A DNA stretch of 64,000 bases, from the NCBI GenBank assembly GCA_963742105.1, contig CAVUKN010000004.1:310001-374000 (forward strand), in the 5' to 3' direction. The notes beneath the pieces are model-generated. The model was not told the DNA's origin. It ran no database searches and saw only the letters and a program-made list of their open reading frames with translations. A program made the translations under genes and the position numbers. This DNA comes from Gp6-AA40 sp963742105 (GTDB lineage: Bacteria; Acidobacteriota; Vicinamibacteria; Vicinamibacterales; UBA2999). This document shows positions 27,742-36,017 of this stretch, piece after piece. Numbering within the stretch: the stretch's first letter is position 1; every line of letters starts with the position of its first letter.

Positions 27742-28412
27742 ACCGACGTATCGCGCTGTTCGCCGCGCTCGCAGCCCTGCCGTTCCAGGTCGTGACGGCC
27801 CATGCGCAGAGCAACACCGAGTCCTACGATCAGGAGTTCGAGAAGTACCTGGCGACAGCGCGGACCGTGTCGTCGGCGCCGCCGGCCACGCCGTGGATGG
27901 CGAATCTGTTCACCGGGCTGCGCGCCCGCAACGTCAACGACCTCGTCACGATCAACGTGATCGAGCGAATCGCCGCATCGGGCAAGGCCGACTCGAATCT
28001 CAACAAGAGCAGCAACGTCAATGCCTCCACCGGGCGCGTCTTCGGCGTCGACCCCAAGTTCGCCGAATGGTTCGATCCAACGGCGCTCGCAAGATTCCAG
28101 GCGTCCAGCGACTTCAAGGGGGGCGGCGCGACGACACGCGCGGGCGAATTGTCGGCGGTCATCACCGCACGCGTGTCTGAAGTGCTGCCGAACGGCGACC
28201 TCGTCGTGGAAGGCGTCCGCGAAGTCGACATCAACGGCGACAAGCAGATGGTGGTGGTCACCGGCGTGGTCAGGCCCAACGACATCGGGCCGGGCAACGT
28301 CGTGCCGTCAACAGCGGTCGGGCAGATGCGGATCAAGTACTACGGCAACGGCCTGATCAAGGACAACCTCACGCCCGGGTGGCTCGTGCGCATCTTCAAC
28401 AAGGTGTTCTGA
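27738..28412 (+). CDS. flgH: Flagellar L-ring protein FlgH without a lipobox
   Basis: Forms the L ring in the outer membrane, so the cell is diderm. 224 residues with a signal peptide ending ...VVTAHAQS and FlgH motifs NDLVTINVIERIAASGKAD, FKGGGATTRAGELSAVITAR and NGDLVVEGVREVDINGDKQM. Enterobacterial FlgH is a lipoprotein with a Cys after the signal; here no Cys is present in the N-terminal region. The stop overlaps the flgI start by one base. Confidence 0.95.
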   Translation: MNRRIALFAALAALPFQVVTAHAQSNTESYDQEFEKYLATARTVSSAPPATPWMANLFTGLRARNVNDLVTINVIERIAASGKADSNLNKSSNVNASTGRVFGVDPKFAEWFDPTALARFQASSDFKGGGATTRAGELSAVITARVSEVLPNGDLVVEGVREVDINGDKQMVVVTGVVRPNDIGPGNVVPSTAVGQMRIKYYGNGLIKDNLTPGWLVRIFNKVF

Positions 28413-29516
28413 TGCGGCGCATTGGACTGCTGGTCGCGTCGCTCCTCGTCGTCCTGCCGGTTACGGCAACGACGACGGCCGTCGCCCGGTTGAAGGATGT
28501 GGCGACCTTGCGCGGCATTCCCTCGGAACCGTTGATCGGCTACGGCCTGGTCGTCGGGTTGAACAAGACCGGGGATCGCCGGCAGACAATCTTTCCTGCC
28601 CAGACTTTGGCGGCCATGCTCGAGCGATTCGGGGTGGCGGCGCCCGGGGCGACGATGAAGATCGAGAACGTCGCGGCCGTGATGGTCACCGCCGAGCTCG
28701 GCCCGTTCATCCAGGCCGGCGGTCGTCTCGACGTGCTCGCCTCGTCCGTCGGCGACGCGCGCAGCCTTCAAGGTGGGACATTGTTGCCGACGCCGTTGCA
28801 CCGCACCGATGGGACGGTCGTGGCACTGGCGCAGGGACCGTTGTCGCTCGGCGGCTTCGGCGCGGGCAACGAAGGCGCATCGGTGGCCGTGAATCACCTG
28901 ACCGTGGGGCGTGTCCCGAACGGCGGCCTGGTGCAGGTATCGCGACAGACCGCGCTGCCGGCGCTCGAGCGCATCGCGTTCGCGTTGCGTGACCCGGACT
29001 TCGTGTCGGCGACTCACGTGGCCGAGGCGATCAATGCCGAACTCGGGAGCAGTTCCGCTGTTGTCGAGGACGCTGGCACCGTGACCGTGACCGTACCGGC
29101 CGCGTCGCGGACGGCGCTTAGCCGCCTTCGTCGCTCGTCTCGAACCGCTGTCAGTGACGGTAGACCAGACTGCCAGAGTCGTCATCAACGAGCGCACTGG
29201 AACTGTCGTGCTCGGCGGAGACGTGCGTCTGGGACCGGCGGCGGTGGCCCACGGCAGCCTGTCGGTTCACATCAATACCGAACTGCAGGTGTCGCAACCG
29301 CTGCCGTACTCGCGCGGTGAGACGGCCATCGTGCCGCAGTCCGAGGTCAAGGTCGAAGAGCGCGACATGAAGCTGATCGAACTGCAGGCCGGCACGACGC
29401 TGGCCGAGGTCGTTCGCGCGTTGAATGACCTGGGCGCGACGCCGCGCGACATCATTGCCATCATGCAGGCGCTCAAGGCATCGGGCGCGTTGCTGGCCGA
29501 GATCGTGATCCTGTGA
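28412..29516 (+). CDS. flgI: Flagellar P-ring protein FlgI (one frameshift)
   Basis: Builds the periplasmic P ring. A signal peptide (LLVASLLVVLPVTATTTAVA) is followed by RLKDVATLRGIPSEPLIGYG, LVVGLNKTGD and TMKIENVAAVMVTAELGPF. One extra A near 29121 (GCGCTTAGCC for GCGCTTGCC) shifts the frame. The remainder is normal: VVINERTGTVVLGGDVRLGP and the end ALKASGALLAEIVIL. About 368 codons. The stop overlaps the next gene. Confidence 0.95.
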
Positions 29517-30350
29517 GCGTCGAACGCATCCCGCCACCAGCCGCGCTCTGGTGCCGCGGTCGCGCCGGAGTCGAAGGGAACCATCGACAAAGCGACGGTG
29601 GCGCGGCTTGCCGCTGAATTCGAGTCGCTCCTGCTGTCGAACATCTTTCGCGAGATGCGGTCAGCCGGACGCTGGTCCGACGAGGACTCCAGCGACACGC
29701 TGGGCGCGGGCGCATTCGGTCAGACGTTCGACACGGAGCTGGCGCGCAATCTCTCTCAAGCCGGCGGCTTCGGCCTCTCGGGCTGGCTGCAGCAGGCGCT
29801 CGGCCGATACGCGTCTTCGGGGGGCGATTCGAACCTGCCGGGTGCGGCGGCGACGAGCGCGGACGTGACGAGTACCGCAGCAACCACATCGAATGGTCCA
29901 ATCGCGCGATTGCAGCCGATCAGCGCGCCCGCTGCGTCAGAGAACGATCCGGTCGACGCAGCGACGGTTGACAGCGCCGAGGTCCTGCGCCGCCCGACGT
30001 CCAAGCTGACCAGTGCGTTCGGCTGGCGGCGTGACCCGATCACCGGCGCGGCCAAGTTCCACCGCGGCGTCGACCTCAAGGCGGCGGAAGGCGATCCTGT
30101 GTCGGCCACGGGCGGCGGGCGTGTCGTGTTCAGTGGCGCGAATGGCGGGTACGGGACCAACGTCGTCATCGAGCACGCGAGCGGCATCCAGACCCGGTAT
30201 GCCCACTTGTCGGCCGCGCTGGTGAATGTGGGCGACGAAGTGGACGAGGGCCAGCCGATTGGCCTGGCGGGGCATTCAGGGCGCGCCACGGGTACGCATG
30301 TGCACTACGAGGTGCTCGCCCGCGGCCGGGCCGTGGACCCGCTCCGGTAG
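29513..30350 (+). CDS. flgJ: FlgJ-type rod cap fused to an M23 peptidase (frameshift near the start)
   Basis: The N-terminal region (LAAEFESLLLSNIFREMRSA with FDTELARNLSQAGGFGLSGW) is the FlgJ rod-cap domain. The C-terminal region from about 29990 is a LytM/M23 metallopeptidase: FGWRRDPITGAAKFHRGVDL, NVVIEHASGIQTRYAHLS and the zinc motif HVHYEVL. Enterobacterial FlgJ instead carries a glucosaminidase. GTG 29513 overlaps the flgI stop (GTGA); an extra C near 29550 breaks the frame before SGAAVAPESKGTIDKATV. The uninterrupted part starts at 29598. It likely clears peptidoglycan for rod growth. Confidence 0.85.
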
Positions 30351-30356
30351 CGGCCC

Positions 30357-30383
30357 TAAAGAATTGGCGGCTATCGCCGATTC
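30357..30383 (+). promoter_or_regulatory. Sigma-28 (FliA) type promoter of the flgM operon
   Basis: TAAA at 30357-30360, a 15-base spacer and GCCGATTC at 30376-30383, the clearest FliA-type site in the window. The flgM start is about 40 bases downstream. FliA control of its own anti-sigma factor is the usual feedback. Confidence 0.75.
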
Positions 30384-30427
30384 CGGGGGGAGCACCGTTC
30401 CACGGGCAAGAGACGCGAGGCATGGAC

Positions 30428-30727
30428 ATGAAAATCGACGGTCAGCATCACTCCACTGGCACCGGGCGAACCCAGCGCGGAGAGGTTCCGGCAGACACGG
30501 GCCGGACCGGCGCTGCCGGCACGCCACGGATCCCCTTTGGCACCGATCGCGTCGAGACCTCGCCCGACCTTCGCCTGGCCGCCGCCGCGACCAGTGCCAT
30601 TTTCACGATGCCAGGCGTCCGTCCAGAGGCCGTCGAGCGTGGCCGTAGAGCGATGGCCGATGGCACCGTCGGATCGGACGCCAATCGTCTTGCCGACGCG
30701 ATCCTGACCTCACTGCTCGGGCAGTAA
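30428..30727 (+). CDS. flgM: Anti-sigma-28 factor FlgM
   Basis: FlgM holds FliA inactive until it is exported through the finished hook. The 99-residue protein has a Gly/Thr-rich disordered N-terminus and the FlgM domain with DRVETSPDLRLAAAATSAIF and VGSDANRLADAILTSLLG. ATG 30428 is preferred over ATG 30422 because GAGG at 30417-30420 is then seven bases away. First gene of flgM-flgN-flgK-flgL-fliW-csrA, under a sigma-28 type promoter. Confidence 0.88.
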   Translation: MKIDGQHHSTGTGRTQRGEVPADTGRTGAAGTPRIPFGTDRVETSPDLRLAAAATSAIFTMPGVRPEAVERGRRAMADGTVGSDANRLADAILTSLLGQ

Positions 30728-30729
30728 CC

Positions 30730-31047
30730 ATGGGCACACCTGCGTCCACCGCGAGCACGGTGTCACTACTGCGGCAGCGGCTCGACGAGACAGCCGCGGC
30801 ATTGGCGCAGGCCGACCTCGCCGGTCTTGTCAGCGGCGAAGCGCACGTGCAGGCGGCGCTGGCGGCCCTGGCACGCACCTGGCCGATCAGCGGCGATCGG
30901 GCCCAGCTCGCCGCTGAACTGGAACAGCTTCGTACCTCGGTGACGCGCTGCCAACGGCTGGGAGCCTCGATGAACGATTTCCTCCGGATGTCGCTCGACG
31001 GCATCGGCGGCGAGCCGGCAACGCACACCTTCCGCCACTCGGCCTGA
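30730..31047 (+). CDS. flgN: Probable hook-filament junction chaperone FlgN
   Basis: A 105-residue, mostly helical protein (VSLLRQRLDETAAALAQADL, LAAELEQLRTSVTRCQRLG) placed between flgM and flgK, the usual site of flgN. FlgN escorts FlgK and FlgL to the export gate. Sequence similarity in this family is weak, so the call rests mainly on position, size and helical character. The start ATG lies 2 bases after the flgM stop. Confidence 0.7.
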   Translation: MGTPASTASTVSLLRQRLDETAAALAQADLAGLVSGEAHVQAALAALARTWPISGDRAQLAAELEQLRTSVTRCQRLGASMNDFLRMSLDGIGGEPATHTFRHSA

Positions 31048-31048
31048 C

Positions 31049-32437
31049 GTGCCTGATCTCTTCGGAATCCTGTCGTCGACCGCGCGCTCCCTCGAGGCGC
31101 AGCGCATGGGCCTGGATGTCACCGGACAGAACATCGCCAACGTCAACACGCCAGGTTATTCGCGGCGCGTCGTCGACATCGCGGCGGTGCCGCCGCCGAC
31201 GCGGCAGCAGGCCGGCGGCGGGGCCGAAGTGCAGGGAATCCGCGCGCAGCGCGACCGGCTGGTCGAGAGACGCCTTGGCCTGGAGACCTCCGGGGCCGAA
31301 CGGTATTCGACCATGGCCGAGGAGCTCGGGATGGTGGAGAGCGCGCTCGGGACGGGCAGCGGCAGCCTCGACACGCGCCTGAACGAATTCTTCAACAGCC
31401 TGTCGAGCCTTGCCGATCGGCCGACGGATGCGGTCGCCCGGCAGAACGTCCTGCTGCAGGCCTCCTCGCTGGCCAACGCCTACAACGGCACCGCCTCGCG
31501 CCTGCAGCAACTGGGACGCGAGATGGATCAGCGGGTCGTCGCGACCGTGGCCGACATCAACGGTCTCACCGATCGCATCGCTCGACTCAACGGCGTCATC
31601 ACCAGCATTCCCGATCCGAGCGCGAGCCTCCACGCGATCGACGAGCAACGCGAGCTCGTGCGCCAGCTCTCGGAGCTGACGGACGTGCAAGTCACCTGGC
31701 GATCCGAAGGCGGTGTCGACGTCGACAGCGCGTCGGGGAAGGCGCTGGTCATCGCCGGAACGGCGTACCAGCTAACGGTGCCCACGGGCGGCGTCGGTGG
31801 CAATCACTCGGTGGCGCTGCAGGGAACGGACGTCACCGCCTCGCTGACCGGCGGTCGCCTCGGCGGTTTGCTCGCGGTTCGCGATACCACGCTGCCGGGG
31901 TATCTCCAGGCGCTCGATGACCAGGCGTTCACGCTGGCGTCAGCGGTGAATACGGCGCATGCCGCCGGCTACGACCTCGATGGCAACGCCGGCCAGGCGT
32001 TGTTCACGTTCTCGACGGCACCGCAGGGGTCGAGCGGCGCGGCGTCGGCGCTGCAGGTCAACGCGGCAGTCGCTGCCAACAGCCGGCTCGTTGCCGCCGC
32101 CGGCGCGGCGGCGCCCGGTGACAATCAGAACGCCCGCGCGCTTGCCGCCCTTCGCGATGCCCCGTTGATGGCAAACGGGACGGCGACGCTGGTCGAGTCG
32201 TGGGGACAGTTCGTCGCCACCGCCGGCCGCGACATCCAGGGAGCGTCCCAGGAACGCGACGTGCGCACCGAGATCGTCGGCCAGCTTCAGTCGTTGCGCG
32301 ACCAGGTCTCGGGCGTGTCGCTCGACGAAGAAGCGCTGAATCTGACGAAGTACCAGCGTGCGTACGAAGCGAACGCGCGCATGTTCCAGGCGGTGAACGA
32401 CGCGATCCAGGTGTTGTTCGACACCATCGGCAGGTAA
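31049..32437 (+). CDS. flgK: Hook-filament junction protein FlgK
   Basis: A 462-residue protein starting at GTG 31049 with PDLFGILSSTARSLEAQRMG and TGQNIANVNTPGYSRRVVDI. The C-terminal signature VSLDEEALNLTKYQRAYEAN with ARMFQAVNDAIQVLFDTIG is typical. The middle (about residues 90-400) is the variable hook-associated region. The frame is intact. flgL follows after 3 bases. Confidence 0.95.
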   Translation: MPDLFGILSSTARSLEAQRMGLDVTGQNIANVNTPGYSRRVVDIAAVPPPTRQQAGGGAEVQGIRAQRDRLVERRLGLETSGAERYSTMAEELGMVESALGTGSGSLDTRLNEFFNSLSSLADRPTDAVARQNVLLQASSLANAYNGTASRLQQLGREMDQRVVATVADINGLTDRIARLNGVITSIPDPSASLHAIDEQRELVRQLSELTDVQVTWRSEGGVDVDSASGKALVIAGTAYQLTVPTGGVGGNHSVALQGTDVTASLTGGRLGGLLAVRDTTLPGYLQALDDQAFTLASAVNTAHAAGYDLDGNAGQALFTFSTAPQGSSGAASALQVNAAVAANSRLVAAAGAAAPGDNQNARALAALRDAPLMANGTATLVESWGQFVATAGRDIQGASQERDVRTEIVGQLQSLRDQVSGVSLDEEALNLTKYQRAYEANARMFQAVNDAIQVLFDTIGR

Positions 32438-32440
32438 CCC

Positions 32441-33334
32441 ATGCGAGTAACCTTCGAATCGTTCAATCGTAACGCCGCGGCGGCGATCGAGACGGCGACG
32501 CAACGGCTCGCCGAGATGCAGCGCCAGGTGGCGAGCGGCAAGCGTGTCGAGCGGGGCAGCGACGACCCGGCGGCTGCGGCTGCCGCGATCGTCGAGCGTG
32601 GCCGGCTGGCGGCCACCGACGTTTATACGGCTGCCGGCGACTCCGCCCAGTCGCGGCTGATGGTGACCGACACCGTGCTCACCGACCTGGGCCAGCAGCT
32701 GACGGCGGCCCAGGTGTCGCTGGCTGGCGCGCGCGGGTCGAGCGTGACCGCCTCACAGCGCGAGGCCCGCGCGGAGGAACTGGAGGGCCTGCGCGACGCG
32801 ATTCTCCGCGACATGAATTCGTCCTTCGAAGGGACGTATCTGTTCTCCGGCGTGAAGAGCACGACGGCTCCCTTCGTCAAGAATGGCAGCGTCGTGTCTG
32901 CCTATCAGGGCGCCCCCGCCGAGATGTCCGTGGGCGTCGATGATGGCGTCGACGTCGCCATCGCCTTGAACGGCGAGGAGATCACGCGCGGCTCGGACAG
33001 CGACGACATCTTCGTGGAGCTCGATCGCGCGATTACTGCGGTTCGCACCGGCGACGCGGCCGGCATGGACACGGCCGATGCGGCACTGCAACGGGCGTTC
33101 GACCGCGTGACGCTGACGCAAAGCCGGGTCGGCACGTCGCTTCGGTTTATCGATGATGCCGGGACGCGGCTCGGCGAAAGTTCGCGATCCGCGAAAGCCA
33201 GGATCGCCGCGCTCGAAGACGCCAACATGGCAACCGCGATCAGTGGCATGACCCAGGCCGAGACCGTGTACAAAGCGGCGCTCGGCGCGGCCGCCCAGAA
33301 CGCGCGGCCCTCCCTGATGGATTACCTGAGATGA
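32441..33334 (+). CDS. flgL: Hook-filament junction protein FlgL
   Basis: A 297-residue flagellin-like junction protein. N-terminal helix MRVTFESFNRNAAAAIETAT, then RQVASGKRVERGSDDPAAAA; C-terminal helix ANMATAISGMTQAETVYKAA. FlgK and FlgL connect hook to filament. The stop overlaps the fliW start (ATGA). Confidence 0.93.
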   Translation: MRVTFESFNRNAAAAIETATQRLAEMQRQVASGKRVERGSDDPAAAAAAIVERGRLAATDVYTAAGDSAQSRLMVTDTVLTDLGQQLTAAQVSLAGARGSSVTASQREARAEELEGLRDAILRDMNSSFEGTYLFSGVKSTTAPFVKNGSVVSAYQGAPAEMSVGVDDGVDVAIALNGEEITRGSDSDDIFVELDRAITAVRTGDAAGMDTADAALQRAFDRVTLTQSRVGTSLRFIDDAGTRLGESSRSAKARIAALEDANMATAISGMTQAETVYKAALGAAAQNARPSLMDYLR

Positions 33335-33777
33335 CGCCGAGACCCCTGACGTCCGCCGCCGCGATGAACGACAGCCGCGCCGGGAACGATTCCGAGCGCG
33401 CCATGGTGTCGTTTCCGCAGGGTCTGCCCGGCTTCGCCGACTGCCGGACCTTCGTCGTGTTCGCCGCCGAGGCGGGCGAGTTCCAGTGGCTGACGTCGCT
33501 TGAAGGACCGGAGGCCTCGTTCCTCACCGTCGATCCTCGCCGCGTCGTGCCGACGCTCCGGTACGCGTTGGCGCCGGCCGACCTGGCTCGCCTCCGGGCC
33601 AGCGAGGACACGCCGCTGCTCTGGCTGGCAATCGTGCTGGTCGAGACCGACGGGACGATCGCGGTCAACCTGCGCGCGCCGATCGTCATCAATCCGCAAA
33701 CGATGCTCGGCTGCCAGGTCATGCCGCAGCGCAGCCTGTATCCCGTCCGCCACGTCATTTCCGCCCCGGCGGTCTGA
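33331..33777 (+). CDS. fliW: Flagellar assembly factor FliW
   Basis: FliW binds free flagellin and, when released, sequesters CsrA. The 148-residue protein has the family core VSFPQGLPGFADCRTFVVFA, FQWLTSLEGPEASFLTVDP and IAVNLRAPIVINPQTMLGCQ, ending YPVRH. The domain starts near residue 22; the first 20 residues look like an extension, so a later start such as ATG 33364 is possible. csrA begins 9 bases downstream. Confidence 0.93.
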   Translation: MTPRPLTSAAAMNDSRAGNDSERAMVSFPQGLPGFADCRTFVVFAAEAGEFQWLTSLEGPEASFLTVDPRRVVPTLRYALAPADLARLRASEDTPLLWLAIVLVETDGTIAVNLRAPIVINPQTMLGCQVMPQRSLYPVRHVISAPAV

Positions 33778-33786
33778 AGGTCGCCC

Positions 33787-34032
33787 GTGCTCGTGTTCAC
33801 ACGCCGGCGTGGGGAAGCGATAGTCATTGGCGACGGCATCGAGATCCGTGTCCTTCGTGTCGGCCGTGACGGTGTCCGCATCGGCGTCGCCGCCCCCGAA
33901 CACGTGCCGGTGCACCGGCAGGAAATCTACGAGCAGATCTGCGCGGCCAACCGAGCGGCCGCGACCGCGGATGCGACCGATGCGGCCCGGCGTGCTGCCC
34001 TCGAAGCACAGCTCATCGCCCGGCTGAAATGA
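33787..34032 (+). CDS. csrA: Carbon storage regulator CsrA
   Basis: RNA-binding translational regulator. The 81-residue product starts at GTG 33787: LVFTRRRGEAIVIGDGIEIR, VLRVGRDGVRIGVAAPEHVP, VHRQEIYEQI, the standard CsrA fold, with an Ala-rich tail of about 25 residues. It adjoins fliW, and two CANGGANG sites occur in the fliC leader, supporting FliW-CsrA control of flagellin. It overlaps the next gene by four bases. Confidence 0.95.
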   Translation: MLVFTRRRGEAIVIGDGIEIRVLRVGRDGVRIGVAAPEHVPVHRQEIYEQICAANRAAATADATDAARRAALEAQLIARLK

Positions 34033-35069
34033 CCGTCCGCGACTGGCGGACCATCGCCGCAACCGAGATGGCGCGGTTGTATGCGACTGAAACCGCGCGC
34101 TGGATTCGTGACCTTGCCTGGGATCCCGCTCCGGCCCTGGTCGCTGTGGAAGTGGCGCGCACGACGTGGGGCTTGCCGGGCCTCGTGTCCGTGGACGTAC
34201 GAGGACGGGTCCGCGGCTGGACCTTTTATCTTCCCGTGCAGGATCGACTGGACGTTGGAGGATTCGTCTCGGACTCGCCTGATACGACGACGGCACTCGT
34301 CGACGCCGTAATCGAGCGGGCAGGTTCCTCACAGCGTCTCGGCGGCCTCGTGTACGCGACGGCACCCGGCCTCGCGTCGACTCTCGCCTCGCGCCACGTT
34401 CCGTGTGAGCGCTACTCGTATCGGCTGCGGCGGCTGGACGAGACTTCCGGGTCAGCAGTCACCTGCGGTACACGTCCGCTGGTGCGTCCGCCGGATGTAC
34501 TGCGCCACTGGTCGGAGTCGGACATCGACGCCACCAGCGAACTCCTGTACGAGAGCTACGAGCGGAACGCGGGGCCGATCGGTCCCGGCGCAACGCTCGA
34601 CGACTGGCACGGATACGTCACCAATCTTGTTCGCCATGCTGGCTGCGGCACTCTGTTACCAGCGTTGTCGCGCGTGCTGACGGTCGATGGTGTCGTGACG
34701 GCAGCGGCCCTCGTCTCGACGATCGCGGCGCCGACCGCGCACCTGGTCCAACTCGCCGTGCATCGTGCCCACCAGGGTGCCGGCCTTGGCCGCATGCTGC
34801 TGGCCGCCGCTGTTGATGCTTCGCAATCCGCCGGCTTCAGCGCGATGTCGCTGCTCGTGGCAGAGAACAACGAAGCAGCACTGCGGCTGTATCAGGAGGC
34901 GGGGTTCACGGAGCAAGCGACGTTTATCTCCTTTTCCAGCGCAGAGATCTCAGGTGATCAGGGCGACGAGAATGGCCTGAGACCGAACGCCGAACTCCGA
35001 ACTCCGAACTCCGAACGCCGAACGCCGAACCCCGAACTCAGAACCGGGAACGCAGAACCGGAAGCCTGA
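34029..35069 (+). CDS. GNAT-family N-acetyltransferase with repeat-encoded tail
   Basis: 346 residues. The C-terminal GNAT domain has the acetyl-CoA loop HRAHQGAGLGRMLLAAAVDA and the following ENNEAALRLYQEAGF (about residues 238-295). The N-terminal 150 residues form a second, weakly GNAT-like half. It overlaps csrA (ATGA), so it is the last gene of the flgM operon; modification of flagellin or another flagellar protein is possible but unproven. The last 30 residues (ELRTPNSERRTPNPELR) are encoded by a CCGAACT heptamer repeat and are not part of the fold. Confidence 0.8.
   Translation: MTVRDWRTIAATEMARLYATETARWIRDLAWDPAPALVAVEVARTTWGLPGLVSVDVRGRVRGWTFYLPVQDRLDVGGFVSDSPDTTTALVDAVIERAGSSQRLGGLVYATAPGLASTLASRHVPCERYSYRLRRLDETSGSAVTCGTRPLVRPPDVLRHWSESDIDATSELLYESYERNAGPIGPGATLDDWHGYVTNLVRHAGCGTLLPALSRVLTVDGVVTAAALVSTIAAPTAHLVQLAVHRAHQGAGLGRMLLAAAVDASQSAGFSAMSLLVAENNEAALRLYQEAGFTEQATFISFSSAEISGDQGDENGLRPNAELRTPNSERRTPNPELRTGNAEPEA
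34983..35039. repeat. CCGAACN heptamer tandem repeat
   Basis: Eight tandem copies of CCGAACN (last base T, G or C), decaying into looser copies up to about 35110. It lies inside and beyond the 3' end of the acetyltransferase gene, between it and a convergent gene. No inverted partner is seen. Confidence 0.85.
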
Positions 35070-35123
35070 ACCGAACCCGAACACGAACCGAGAAGTGAGA
35101 ACCGGGAAGTGTGAACACGGAGT

Positions 35124-35600
35124 TCACCCCTTCCTATTGACCAGCGTCGCTGCCGCCGCCGTCGGCATCACCACGCGACGGTACGCCGCCAGCGTCGACT
35201 CGCTCCGTTCCAGCGCCTCAGCGGTGGTGCGGCGGAGCAGTTCCGCTTCGCGCAGCGCGTTTCTGGAATCTTCGTCGTTGCGGACGACCTCCTCGACCAG
35301 TTGGAGTCCGCGGCGGTGCAATTCCACCACTTCCCGATATTCCACCAGGTGCAACAGCTGGTCGCGTGCCGTGGCCAGTGTCTGACGGATCGGCGTCAGC
35401 TCCGACTCCAGCGCGACGAGCGTCGTCATCAGCCGGTCACGTTCGTCGATCACCTGATGGACACTGTCAGGCCGGAAGGGCGCATGCACCTGTTCGCGAC
35501 CGCGGTGGGCGAGTTCGCGGAGCTGCTCGAGCATGCCGATCTGTGCCTCGACGGCGGCGCGATATTGCGACAGCAACGTCGAGAGATCGGCAAACGTCAT
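35124..35600 (-). CDS. Coiled-coil protein after fliS, possible FliT/FlgN-type chaperone
   Basis: 158 residues, almost wholly helical and charged (LSQYRAAVEAQIGMLEQLRE, DERDRLMTTLVALESELTPI). It follows fliS with a TAATG overlap, the position where fliT or another export chaperone is often found. I do not recognise the sequence; the chaperone role is inferred from place, size and helical content. The C-terminal 15 residues are variable. Confidence 0.55.
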   Translation of the reverse strand: MTFADLSTLLSQYRAAVEAQIGMLEQLRELAHRGREQVHAPFRPDSVHQVIDERDRLMTTLVALESELTPIRQTLATARDQLLHLVEYREVVELHRRGLQLVEEVVRNDEDSRNALREAELLRRTTAEALERSESTLAAYRRVVMPTAAAATLVNRKG

Positions 35601-35992
35601 TACGATACGGTTGGCTGCGGCCGGCTGGCGATCTGGTGCCAGGCATCGCGCACGCCGGAAAGGAGCACCTGCACCTCGGCCAGTGCGGCGGCGTCATGAC
35701 GGGCCGTCACATCCAGCAGACGACAGGTGACGTAGTCGTACAGACGATCGAGCTCGGCGGCGACATCGCCGCCTTCCGTCAGATCGAGCGTTTCGCGCAA
35801 TGCGCCGACGATCGACAGCACCCTGGAGACCGAGGCGCCGCGCTGGCGAAGGTCTCCGCGCGCGGCCGCCTCGTTCGCCTGTCGCAGGCTCACGAGGGCG
35901 CCGTCGTAAAGCATGACCACGAGTTCCAGCGGCGAGCGGGACTCGGTCTGCACCTGCTGATACGCCTGAATTCCACGAGGCTGGGCGAACAC
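35600..35992 (-). CDS. fliS: Flagellin export chaperone FliS
   Basis: FliS keeps flagellin monomeric before export. The 130-residue reading has GIQAYQQVQTESRSPLELVV and MLYDGALVSLRQANEAA, the FliS core, and ends with a helical tail. GTG 35992 is chosen because it has AGGAG five bases upstream and comes after the fliD stop; an upstream ATG at 36043 would add 17 unrelated residues inside fliD. Confidence 0.93.
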   Translation of the reverse strand: MFAQPRGIQAYQQVQTESRSPLELVVMLYDGALVSLRQANEAAARGDLRQRGASVSRVLSIVGALRETLDLTEGGDVAAELDRLYDYVTCRLLDVTARHDAAALAEVQVLLSGVRDAWHQIASRPQPTVS

Positions 35993-36017
35993 GGATTCTC
36001 CTGGTTCCGAACGGTGA

